A stretch of 17,238 nt of DNA from Chrysochromulina tobinii (taxonomy: Eukaryota; Haptophyta; Prymnesiales; Chrysochromulinaceae), in NCBI GenBank assembly GCA_001275005.1, contig JWZX01002473.1, positions 1 to 17,238 on the forward strand. Reading direction: 5' to 3'. The translations under genes were made by a program, and so were the position numbers. A model generated the notes under the pieces. The model ran no database searches. It saw only the letters and a list, made by a program, of their open reading frames with translations, and was not told the DNA's origin. Below are positions 9,033 through 17,152 of the stretch, piece by piece (the first letter of the stretch is position 1; each line of letters opens with the position of its first letter).

Positions 9033-9090
9033 TTACGGCTTAGTTTTCGGTTTACGGCTTAGTAGAGGGATAAACCGGGTAGACTAGTCT
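9033..9090. repeat. Direct repeat and palindrome between the GT31 and GT29 genes
   Basis: TTACGGCTTAGT occurs at 9033-9044 and 9052-9063, 19 bp apart. A perfect 10-bp palindrome AGACTAGTCT follows at 9081-9090. They lie in the 232 bp between the two glycosyltransferase genes and could be regulatory or 3'-UTR elements; nothing in the sequence decides which. Confidence 0.6.
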
Positions 9091-9239
9091 AGTAGAGCTC
9101 AGGGTTATGTATAGCCAGATTCGATAGTCGATTTCTATGAACGGGGCCCTCGGTGGTGGGTCTGTGTGTGTTTGGTCAGAAACGGTCTGACGTGCAGAAA
9201 TCCGAGCGCACTGAGCGCCGTGACGGCGTGAATTGTCTC

Positions 9240-10700
9240 ATGCGTGTCTCTCCGTACCGGGACGAGCGCTTGGTGCTCGCGGACGCCGAGAAGGCCGAGA
9301 AGATTGATCGCAGAAACGCGAATGCGAATCGCCTACGCCTACGCCTACGCATACTCCTCGCGCTCGTCTCGCTTGCGCTCGTCTCGCTTGGCCCACTCGG
9401 TTTTCACAGCACCACTGTTGGAGCCGCCGAGCTGGGGGCCGCTGCATCCAAGATTGACAACACGGGGCTCGCACCGCCGCCTTCACCACAGGCACTTGAC
9501 AGCCCTGCCCGGCAACTGTCTCACCAGGCAGCCTCAACAGCGTCGGTGGCGAACAGCGGCGCCAAGGTCGAGGACCGTGCCATTGAGGAGGAGGCCGACG
9601 ATGGGTCCGACCCGAACGAGGCCGATGGGAACGGAGACGAGACCGACAGACGCAAAGGAGCCGGTGGTGACGTGCGCCGTGATGACGGCGACGGCAGCGA
9701 TGGCGGTGAGCCTCTCCTGGCTGACTCTAGAGCCACGTTCGACCCCTCCCAAGCTGTGGAACATGTGGCCGCAGTGGCCACCAGCACGCCGGCTGAGCTG
9801 CGCCCGATCCTGCCCATGCTCGCCGGCGTGGCTGCCCGAGCCACGGACGCGCAGCGGCTTCCCCGCCTCCTTCGCTACCCGTCGTTCAATCTGACGTGGA
9901 CTCGCAGCGCGCCACCGCCGCGCTCTGACGGCTGGAAGCCAACCGACGCTCAGCGCTTGCGCTTACCGCTGCGTGATCTCAAGGAGAGCTACTTTCGGAG
10001 CTGCGCGGTCGTCGGCTCTAGCGGCACCTTGCGTCGGAGTGGCTACGGGCCCTTTATTGACGCGCATGAGGCTGTGATACGCTTCAACGGTGCGCCGGCG
10101 GGGGGCGGGTATGGCGCTGACGTGGGTGCGCGCACGACGCTCTCGGTCCTAGCGGACATTGCAACGTCCGAGTGCGTGGACAACAAGGCGAAGCAGCCGT
10201 TCCTCGAGAAGGGCGGCTCGCACGTCGCCAGTGCCTCCTCCCTCGCGGGCGCGAGGCTGGATGCGTCCAACCTTCTTCTCGAAGCGGCCCCCAGCTGGCG
10301 GCCCGTACGGCAGTGTGACTTCTACCAAGAAAGTGAGCCGCCCGCGACGATCTTCTTCTTGCCGCGCCGAGGCGGCGTGCGCCGGCTGCTCGACTACATC
10401 GTCGAGAACCCGCAGCTGTCCGCCTACATCCGCTCGGATGCGCTCGCAGACGAGGTCGACGAGCAGATCGCTGCGTATAAGGACGACTCGTCGCATCCGA
10501 CGTCAGGGTTCAATGGCGTGGTGCTCGCGCTGCACCTGTGCGAGCTCATCGACCTGTACGGCTTCGGCACGCCGCGAGACAAGTTCTACTCGGCGCCGCG
10601 AACGGAAAAATCGGGCTCGCAGCATCTGTACCGCACTGAGCTTCGGTGGATACTGGGGCTCGAGCAGCGCTTCCCCGACCGCGTGCGCTTGTGGCCGTGA
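9240..10700 (+). CDS. GT29 sialyltransferase-like type II membrane protein
   Basis: A 486-aa protein: basic cytosolic tail (1-37), signal anchor (about 38-55), an acidic Asp/Glu/Gly-rich stem of about 180 residues, then a GT29 domain. Sialylmotif L starts at SCAVVGSSGTL (254-264) and includes IRFNGAP (280-286) and GYGADVGARTT. Sialylmotif S is HPTSGFNGVVLALHLCELIDL (419-439), continuing YGFG. Motif III is represented by KFYSAP, and motif VS by HLYRTE (His462, Glu467), the catalytic H-x4-E pattern. Cys255 and Cys434 match the pair that forms the L-S disulfide in animal enzymes. Family enzymes transfer sialic acid from CMP-sialic acid to galactose-ended glycans in the Golgi. Algal homologues may use Kdn or Kdo-like donors. 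The frame is open upstream to a GTG at 9153, but 9240 is the first ATG. No intron is needed. Confidence 0.87.
   Translation: MRVSPYRDERLVLADAEKAEKIDRRNANANRLRLRLRILLALVSLALVSLGPLGFHSTTVGAAELGAAASKIDNTGLAPPPSPQALDSPARQLSHQAASTASVANSGAKVEDRAIEEEADDGSDPNEADGNGDETDRRKGAGGDVRRDDGDGSDGGEPLLADSRATFDPSQAVEHVAAVATSTPAELRPILPMLAGVAARATDAQRLPRLLRYPSFNLTWTRSAPPPRSDGWKPTDAQRLRLPLRDLKESYFRSCAVVGSSGTLRRSGYGPFIDAHEAVIRFNGAPAGGGYGADVGARTTLSVLADIATSECVDNKAKQPFLEKGGSHVASASSLAGARLDASNLLLEAAPSWRPVRQCDFYQESEPPATIFFLPRRGGVRRLLDYIVENPQLSAYIRSDALADEVDEQIAAYKDDSSHPTSGFNGVVLALHLCELIDLYGFGTPRDKFYSAPRTEKSGSQHLYRTELRWILGLEQRFPDRVRLWP
9330..9390 (+). repeat. Tandem repeats across the membrane anchor of the GT29 protein
   Basis: CGCCTA is repeated three times plus CGC (9330-9350), encoding RLRLRLR just before the membrane helix. 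It is followed by a perfect 15-bp tandem duplication CGCTCGTCTCGCTTG (9361-9375 and 9376-9390), encoding ALVSL twice inside the helix. Confidence 0.92.
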
Positions 10701-11089
10701 GAGCTGTGCTTTTGACGTTAGTTTAAGTTTTGTGCTCCCCCCGGGCCCCGGGCGAGCGCCACGTCGAGCGCCGTCGATACGACTATTAACTAGAATAGGG
10801 ATCGTCGGCCCGGCCCGCTCCTTAACCCGACCCGCTCCGCGCGGCCCGGCGCCCCCCGCCGGTCGGCGTCCACTCCGCCGCGCTCGTTGTCCGGCCGTTT
10901 CGGGCTAACCGTTGTTTCCCTATAGTACCGACCGGACTCGAGACCGGACCCGTTCCCTCGCCGTCCCCGTCGCGCGAGCCCGCCGTTCGTTCCGTTTGAC
11001 CGTTTCGCTTTCGAGAGTGTCAAGTAAAGACCCTGGGAGAAGATCGGATTAGAGTATCATACGACTTCGTAGTAGAATAACGTAAACTT
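10701..11089. other. Convergent intergenic region
   Basis: These 389 bp lie between the stop of the GT29 gene (+) and that of the NC2-alpha gene (-), so they hold two facing 3' UTRs. The middle is very GC-rich and pyrimidine-skewed (runs such as CCCCCCGGGCCCCGGG near 10737). I see no gene, tRNA or clear polyadenylation signal. Confidence 0.6.
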
Positions 11090-11717
11090 CTAATCGTAAT
11101 CCTCGCCATCTTCGGGTAAAGGACGGTAATTGCCTTCAAAGACAAATCGTGCACCATCGCCGCCTCCAGCTGCAGCACCTGCGCTGCCGCCGCCGCTTCC
11201 GCTCGCAGGAGCTGCTCCCAAAGAACTCCCTGCACCGCTCGAGATTGCCTGCCGCTTGCTAGAACCGCCTGATGGTGCTCGGCTGCGTTTGGGCGCAGCG
11301 GCTGTTGCCGTGATGCCGCGCAAGAAATCATAAAGCGGATCACTTGCCACGCTTTGTTCTCTGCGAGCAATTGCAAGATGGTAATCAGCACAGAGACTGC
11401 TCGGTGCGTGCGCAGCGGCGTTGTGAGATTCGTGCGCACAGATGCGAGGCCAGCAGCTTCTTCTCGCCGTTCTTAGCAGCCAGTGCAGCGGCTTTGCTCA
11501 TGAGCTCTGATGCGAACAGCTCGAAGCTCTTGTTGACGATGGTGGGCACCTGCGGTGCGATTCGGCCTACGTTGTCGTCCAGCTGCATGATTTTCTTGAT
11601 ACGTGCCTGCGTGTAGAACCGCCCGCGCCTGCGTTAGGAGTGGCCGAGCATGAGGCGGCGGAAAATCGCGCGCACCGCCGAGAACCGAAGTCTTGTCCCT
11701 GCGTTCGCTGCCTCCAT
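11090..11717 (-). CDS. DRAP1: NC2-alpha/DRAP1 histone-fold transcription cofactor, three exons
   Basis: The model is exon 1 at 11717-11676 (14 codons), exon 2 at 11606-11440 and exon 3 at 11360-11090, giving 159 aa. NC2-alpha pairs with NC2-beta (Dr1) through a histone fold, and the dimer clamps TBP on promoter DNA in the nucleus. Splicing exon 1 (RLRFSA) to exon 2 (ARIKKIMQLDDNVG) rebuilds the family signature RF..ARIKKIMQ across the first junction. Helix 2 follows (PTIVNKSFELFASEL, 35-49), then EKKLLASHL (62-70). The second junction splits Leu70 and gives SHLEQSVASDPLYDFLRGI, which aligns without a gap to the SHL...FDFL segment of animal NC2-alpha. The tail is Gly/Ala/Ser-rich and ends EDGEDYD. 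Both introns (11607-11675 and 11361-11439) start GTGCGC and end CGCAG. NF-YC or a CHRAC/Pol-epsilon subunit is the alternative; ARIKKIMQ and the DYD end favour NC2-alpha. Exon 1 overlaps an antisense extension of the next gene's frame. Confidence 0.85.
11361..11439 (-). other. Intron 2 of the NC2-alpha gene
   Basis: 79 nt, phase 2, donor GTGCGC, acceptor GCTCGCAG, with a CTGAT branch-site match about 24 nt before the acceptor. Unspliced translation leaves the histone fold right after SHL; splicing restores helix 3. Confidence 0.8.
11607..11675 (-). other. Intron 1 of the NC2-alpha gene
   Basis: 69 nt, phase 0, donor GTGCGC, acceptor TACACGCAG. CTAAC lies 27 nt before the acceptor on the minus strand, the same distance as in the EF-hand gene's intron. 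An in-frame TAA at 11634-11636 makes splicing necessary. Confidence 0.8.
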
Positions 11718-11952
11718 CGCTTCCGCCGTTACGACGCCCCGTGGCCGAACAATCCCCCACAACCGTAAACCTTCCACCCTACGGCGCTTAAAGTCTGTTA
11801 GGCAGGAGACGGGCCGGTGCCGCCGACATCCCAAAAGGGTTTGTGGTTCGCGAACGTTCCCTGGTAAGCTCGCCTTGCGAAGCTTTCGGTTTCAAGAGCG
11901 CGTCGACGCGACGAAACGAAGCGGTCCTTCGCTCAGACTGGCGACCTTCGCG
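11718..11952. promoter_or_regulatory. Probable bidirectional promoter between NC2-alpha and the Sfi1-repeat gene
   Basis: These 235 bp separate two divergent start codons (11717 minus, 11953 plus). The plus frame is open back to an ATG at 11650, but that 101-residue extension is basic, low in structure and antisense to NC2-alpha exon 1. I therefore treat the stretch as promoter and 5' UTR. I see no TATA box. Confidence 0.45.
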
Positions 11953-14900
11953 ATGGCCTCCGTTTCAGGAACGTCGAGACCCATCCTGGAGTGGGCAGAG
12001 AAGCGGGCCGAGTCGCTGCGGAGGGCACAGCAGCTTCGCTCCGAGCAGCAGAACCCAGGGGTTCAGGGACGCGTCGCTTGGCGGACGCCGCCGATCCGTG
12101 GCCCTCGCGGACACGTCGTGCCAAAACTGATGGGCTCACAGTCTGCTCAAGAGCTTCTGGAGCTCTCCTTTCGCAAGACGCCGGCCCATGGACTAGGTAG
12201 ACCATGGTCGGCGGGCAACACGCCCGCCTACGAGCCGCAGCTCGTGACCGGGTTCAGCCCCGGAGAGGCAATCTCAGAGCAAGCGCTGCAGGGTGAACTG
12301 GTCAAGACGAGCCAAATGCTCACTGCCGCGCGGCGCCAGCTTGTGGAGGAACGAGAGGCGGCAGCCGAGATCGTGCAAGAGGCCAAGGATGAGGCCGCCC
12401 AGGCCATCCGTCTCCTGCGCGAGAGGGATGGCCAAGCTGCTGCGACAGATGCGGAACTGCAGCACTTGCTCTATCAAAAAGAGCTTGCCGTCGGGGCAGA
12501 GCGCGCCAAGCTGGCCAACATGCTGGCGCAACAGCGCAATGCGCTTCAGGTGGAGCTCGAACGTGTCAAGGAGGAGTCCGAGGCGCGGCTCGAGAAGCAG
12601 CGGCAAGAGCATGTGGCGATGGAGCAGGAGATGCAGGCGCTTCGCCAGGAAGTCAGCAAGCTTGAGCAGCAGCTCGAGAGCCGCGTTGAATCGACAAAGC
12701 AGGAGGCGGAGGCACGGGCGGCCATGACTCTAGAACAGCAGATGGAGAAGGAGCGCGAGGGCCGCGTGGCGCAGCTTCACCGTATGGCCTCGCGTCGCAT
12801 CGGCAAGCAGGCCCTCACAAAAGGCTTCAACGCGTGGGCCGACGCGTGGGCCGACCGCAGGCGATTGCGGCAGAATCTGCAGCGTGCCGCCGCGCGGCTC
12901 GGCCGGCCCGCACTAGCTGCCGCATTCCTGGAGTGGGTATGGGTGCGCGATGAGAAGGTACGCGAGATCGAGATGCGCTCCGTACACCGTTTTGGCCATG
13001 AAGAGGCACGTAGGCGCGAGGAGCTCGAGAAGGAGCTCGAGGCGCTCCGGGACAGCTTTCAGAGCTCTGTCAAAGAGCAGGTTGACGCGGCCATAAAACA
13101 GTACGAGCGCGAGCGCAAGGAGGCGGAGCGGCAGGAGGCTGAAGAGGCCGCAAAGAGACGCGAGAGGGCCGAAGACGCGCGAGTCACGAACCTGCACGAG
13201 CAGGCGCTGCGTCGGATCGGTCAGCTGGGAGTGGCGCGCGCTTTCAGCTCCTGGGCAGGCAGCTTCCTTGAGCACAAGCGCCTTAAGCAGTTCCTCCAAC
13301 GCGCGGGCGCCCGATTGCAGAAGCCTAAGCTCGCGGGGGCCTTCATCGAGTGGTGGTCAGTCCGAGAGGAGACCATCCAAGCCCGGATGAAGGCAGAGAT
13401 GGAGGCAGAGAGGGAGAAGCTCTTGCAGCAGCTCAAGGAGGCCCAGGCGCTCGCCGCGCAGACGGAAGAGGAGGCGGTGCGCAAGCTGGCCGAGAAAGCG
13501 ATGCAGGACAAGCACGATCGCGTCGAACAGCTGCACAGGATGGCATCGCGGCGCATCGCAGCGCAAGGGCTCACGCGAGGCTTCAACGCATGGATCGACT
13601 TGTGGAACGAGACGCAACGGCAGCGACAGCTGATGCAGCGCGCGGCAGCGCGCTTGGGCAAGCCGCAAATGGCTGACGCATTCTTCGAGTGGTGGGCCGT
13701 ATACGAGGAGATCCTTATGGCCAAGGAGGAGGCAGAGAAGCATCGTCTGGCCGAGCAGCTGGGCCTCATGGAGAAGGAGGCCCTGGAAGCGGCGAAGCTG
13801 GCCGAGAAGCGGCTGGCTGAGCAGATGGGCCTCATGGAAAAGGAGGCGCGGGAAGCAGCGGAGCTGGCCGAGAAGCGGCTGGTCGAGCAGGCTGAGGCAG
13901 AGCGGCAGGAACGCATCGAACACCTGCAGAGGATGGCGTCGCGGCGCATGGCGGCGCAGGGGATCTCGCGAGGCTTCAATGCGTGGTTCGACATGTGGTA
14001 CGAGGAGCGGCGCAATCAGAATGTGCTGCGGCGCGCGGCGGGACGTCTGAGCAAACCCCATCTCTCGGCCGCCTTTTTCGACTGGTGGGCGGATTGGGAA
14101 CTGGCTCGCTCACACGAGGAATCTGCAGCACGTCCTAAAGATTCACATAATCTCTTTGGAGCACGTGCGGAAGTGCGGAAACTCGAGAGGCAGGTGGAGA
14201 AGGTTCGTCTCGAGTACGAAGAAAAGCTCGCCGCGGAGCGCAAGGCAGCGCTACGAACGGAACAGAGCCTGCAGGAACGGATCGACCAGCTGAACGGTAA
14301 GGTGCAGGAGGCAACGGAAAGCGCACGCCTCGAGGCACAGGAAGCAGAGCGGGCGGATCGCGTAGAGCAGCTGCACCGGATGGCTATTCGACGCATATCT
14401 CTTCAGGGCCTCTCGCGTGGCTTCAACGGCTGGCTCGAAGGTCACCTTGACCAAGCGAGGTTGAAGCGAGTCCTCACGAGAGCCGCTGCTAGAATGCATC
14501 TGCCGAAGCTGGCGGGGGCCTTCATGGAGTGGCTTGCGGTGCTTGATGAGGAGGCACGTGCGCGCGCGCTAGCGGCCGCAGAGGCACGGGCGAGCGACGA
14601 GGCGAAGAAGCGTGCGGAGAAAGAAACCGTGCACCATGCGCAACGACTGCAGCTCGAGGACGCAATCGAGCGCGCGAAGGCGGAGTTCGAGAAAAATCTC
14701 CGCAAGCAGCAGGCGGCGCAGCAGGAGGAGCTGAAGCGTGTCAGGGGCGAGCTGGAGGCGGCGCTTGCTCAGGAGCGGCTCCAGCTCGATAAGGAGCGCC
14801 AGGTGCACCGGCGCGAGCTTGAATCCCATGGCATTATCTCGGATGCGCAGGCGAACGCTCTGCTCCAGGAGCAGATGCAGAAGGAGCGCGAGGATCGCGT

Positions 14901-16210
14901 GGCGACAGCTGCACCGGATGGCATCGCGCCGCATCGCTGCACAGGATCTGAGCCGCAGCTTCAACGCTTGGCAGACGGAGTGGTTCGAGCGGCGGCGTGC
15001 CCAATCACTATTGCAGCACGCAGCGGCTCGCTTCACCAGGCCAACGCTTGCCAAAGCGTACTACGAGTGGCACGCAGTCTGCGACGAGGCGCGGCAGGAT
15101 GCTCACGAACGCTCACAGAAGAGCAAACTGGAATCGGCCGAGAGCGAGCTGGCTGCTACCAAACTCAAGCTTGAGCAGGTACGAAAGGAAGAGCAGAATG
15201 CTGCGCGCGACGAGCTCGACCGGGTGCGCGCCAGCTACGGAGCGATGCTGGAGGCGGAGGGCAAAAAGAGAGAGCAGCTGAATGAGGAGCTCAAGAGCAT
15301 GCTGCAGGGAGGCGAGGAGGCCCTCAAGGCGGCAACGGCACGGGTAAGGCAGGTAAACGCCATCGAAGAGCAGGTCAAGGGCGAGCTCGATCACAAGAAA
15401 GAAGAGGCCAAGAAGGCTCAAGAAGATCTCGAGCGGGCGATGCACCAGCTCGCGCTAGAGCGGACAGCCCTAGTCGATGAGCGCAAGGCGCATGAAAAGC
15501 TGCGGCAGGAATTCGAGCTGCTCCGTGGCAAACATAACGAGCGTGTGGCCGCTGATGATCGCGCCAAGAAGGAAGGCGTACTCGCCGGCGTGGTCGCTGA
15601 CAAGGAGGCGGAATCCACGAAGAAGCTGATGTTGCGGCTCAAAATTCAGGAGGAGGCACTCAAGAGGGAGTCCGAAAAGCGACTTGCATTTCTGCTTGCG
15701 GAGCAGCGCGCGAGCTTCGAGCAGACGATGCGCACGCTTCGTACGGACTCAGAGCAGCAGTCCAAGGGCTTCACCAATCGCATCACGGAGCTTGAGGCTG
15801 CCCTCAAGGCGGCGCAAGCTGCGTATGAGACAACGCGCCAGCAGCTCCTCAAGCTGGAGCCGGCCTCGGCAAGGCCGGTGACGACAGCTCCGGAGGTCGG
15901 GGGCGGCCTGAAGTCGGCAGAGTTAATGCGCGCAGCCGTCACTAAGATCGGGCGGCAGCCGACGACCGGCACCAGGCCGTTGATGTACTCGGAATTGCGC
16001 ATCTTGGCTCGCAAGTCACGCGAGGAGGCTGCTCAAATGTCGCGACACTTGTCCTCGGGCGAGTCGAATTTTGGAAAACTTGTCTCTGGCCAGAGCAGCC
16101 CCAAAGGCTCCGTTTCGGAGACAAGCTGGAGTGCGTCAAGGCCAGCCGGGCAGTCACCAACGCCTCCACCAAGGCCATCCCGGGATATATCGCCCGGTTT
16201 GCCAGAATGA
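11953..16210 (+). CDS. Long coiled-coil protein with six paired Sfi1-type repeats; frame broken once
   Basis: Allowing one frame change at about 14905, the gene encodes about 1418 aa. The start at 11953 has context GCGATGG. Order: N-terminal 90 residues, coiled coil (about 105-265), six 65-residue modules at residues 272-336, 411-475, 524-588, 655-719, 804-868 and 983-1047 joined by coiled coil, then a long C-terminal coiled coil (about 1060-1290) and a Ser/Pro tail. Each module carries two copies of A-x8-L-x3-F-x2-W, for example MASRRIGKQALTKGFNAW and AAARLGRPALAAAFLEW. The two tryptophans are 33 residues apart in every module I counted. This fits the Sfi1 consensus, in which each 33-residue repeat binds one centrin on a helix at centrosomes and basal bodies. 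A fibrous, centrin-decorated basal-body or rootlet role is inferred. No membrane segment is seen. As written, the first frame ends at 15174. Confidence 0.8.
13744..13875 (+). repeat. 66-bp tandem duplication, 22 residues
   Basis: Two adjacent 66-bp units (13744-13809 and 13810-13875), with the start of a third, encode RLAEQLGLMEKEALEAAKLA and RLAEQMGLMEKEAREAAELA, each followed by EK. The insertion lengthens the coiled-coil linker between modules 3 and 4 in multiples close to three heptads plus one residue. Confidence 0.9.
14905..14905 (+). other. Single-base frameshift in the Sfi1-repeat gene
   Basis: Reading frame 1 is coding up to GTG-GCG at 14904. The conserved module sequence QLHRMASRRIAAQ resumes at CAG, 14906, in the next frame. 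The other modules read GTG-GCG-CAG-CTT-CAC or GTC-GAA-CAG-CTG-CAC at this point, so one base (A at 14905) is extra. No intron can fit between adjacent codons of a conserved motif. Confidence 0.85.
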
Positions 16211-17152
16211 TTGATACGGCTGGAGTAACTGGTGCGCCACACGACCACCTGTACGTTTGAGCATGTTTTGTGACCCGTGCGATGATGCGCATGATGACGC
16301 GTGAGGAGGGAGCTCCTGGTAGAGACTCTTCAAGAGGCATGCCTATTACGGTACACAGAGCGGCAGTTTAGGCTCTCGTCTGTTCGGGGTTGTTTCATGA
16401 ATCATGTCTGTGTGGGCGACCGGGTGCTTCATGGTTGTACTTTAGAGCGTGGGCGCATTCGCCGCGGTGCGATTCAGGCATTCTCAGCTCACTCACGGCG
16501 TCGAAGCTGACGACTGACGTGGTCGGGTGACACGCAATTCGGTTCGGTTGCGGGCGGCGATCCGGGTCGGCGGCGTGCCGCGTCCCCCGGTCGGGAATTA
16601 CCTTTTCAACCGCGACGCGACGCCGGTGGTGGGGTGGTGCTGCCAGTCCAAATTGACCGTGACGACTCCACGACCGGACCAATTGGACCGGACATGTTAC
16701 ATCATGTATCTTACATGTTATCTTTCGGAATTTAGTCTACCTGCCTCGGTGATTCGTTCCGTGAATTGAGAATTCCCAACCGATGGCACTATTTCCGTTC
16801 CGTGAGTCAAGTTCCTGGGAGTTGGAACACTCACGTGACGTGGAGAATGGCCTTCCCCCGTGTCTCAGTGTGTGTGTGTATCATGTGTGTAGGTACGCGA
16901 AGCGTTACTGACGCTTACTGTGGGGAAATGCGGGGGGTAGGCGTTCGCTGGAGTTGTGAGTCTCCGACTGCGTGTCGCGTGGCTTGCTTGCGCCCGACTG
17001 TGTGAGCGTGGCCTGCAGCGGTGTTACCCGCAAGCAGTGTAAGCTGATTGAGAGACTAATCTGTCCTCGAACTTGGAACGATTTCCGTTGTAACAGTCTG
17101 TGCAAACGTAGCTCGACGACACGTTCGACGATCAATTGTCGACTACACAACA
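16211..17152. other. Gene-free convergent intergenic region, about 0.94 kb
   Basis: This lies between the stop of the Sfi1-repeat gene (+) and that of the RING gene (-). Frames are short and none has family motifs. It holds a perfect palindrome CCAATTGG at about 16678-16685, a direct repeat ACATGTTA (16692-16699, 16713-16720), a 10-bp direct repeat CGTTCCGTGA (16755-16764, 16796-16805), a hairpin at 16801-16835 and a short TG-rich tract near 16868-16893. I see no tRNA or rRNA. Confidence 0.55.
16801..16835. repeat. 12-bp hairpin with a 3-nt bulge
   Basis: CGTGAGT (16801-16807) pairs perfectly with ACTCACG (16829-16835). Inside it, GTTCC (16811-16815) pairs with GGAAC (16824-16828), leaving a CAA bulge and an 8-nt loop TGGGAGTT. 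If transcribed, either strand forms a stable stem-loop, about 600 bp beyond the Sfi1-repeat gene stop. Confidence 0.75.

Larger units (their letters stand above)
12766..15094 (+). repeat. Six dispersed 195-bp coding modules (paired Sfi1-type repeats)
   Basis: Modules start at 12766, 13183, 13522, 13915, 14362 and 14899, spaced 417, 339, 393, 447 and 537 bp apart, all multiples of three. Each reads (V/I)..L-x-RMA..RI....L.RGFNAW, then RAAARL.KP.LA.AF.EW, with module 2 the most diverged at its N-terminal half. The sixth contains the extra base. Protein conservation exceeds DNA conservation, so these are old duplications under selection. Confidence 0.88.

Noticed and set aside
9153-9239. Upstream extension of the GT29 protein from 9153
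   Set aside because: The frame opens on GTG, not ATG, and the added 29 residues come before the basic tail without any feature. 9240 is the first ATG.
11650-11952. N-terminal extension of the Sfi1-repeat protein from ATG 11650
   Set aside because: The extra 101 residues are basic and unstructured and lie antisense to NC2-alpha exon 1. The ATG at 11953 has a better context and begins protein-like sequence.
13221-14061. Minus-strand open frames antisense to the Sfi1-repeat modules
   Set aside because: Their Ser/Arg/Cys-rich sequences are the mirror of conserved repeat codons on the plus strand, where periodicity and motif conservation are much better.
16535-16580. tRNA-like B-box (GGTTCGGTTGC)
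   Set aside because: It lacks the invariant GGTTCRANYCC pattern, and no A-box or acceptor stem can be drawn around it.
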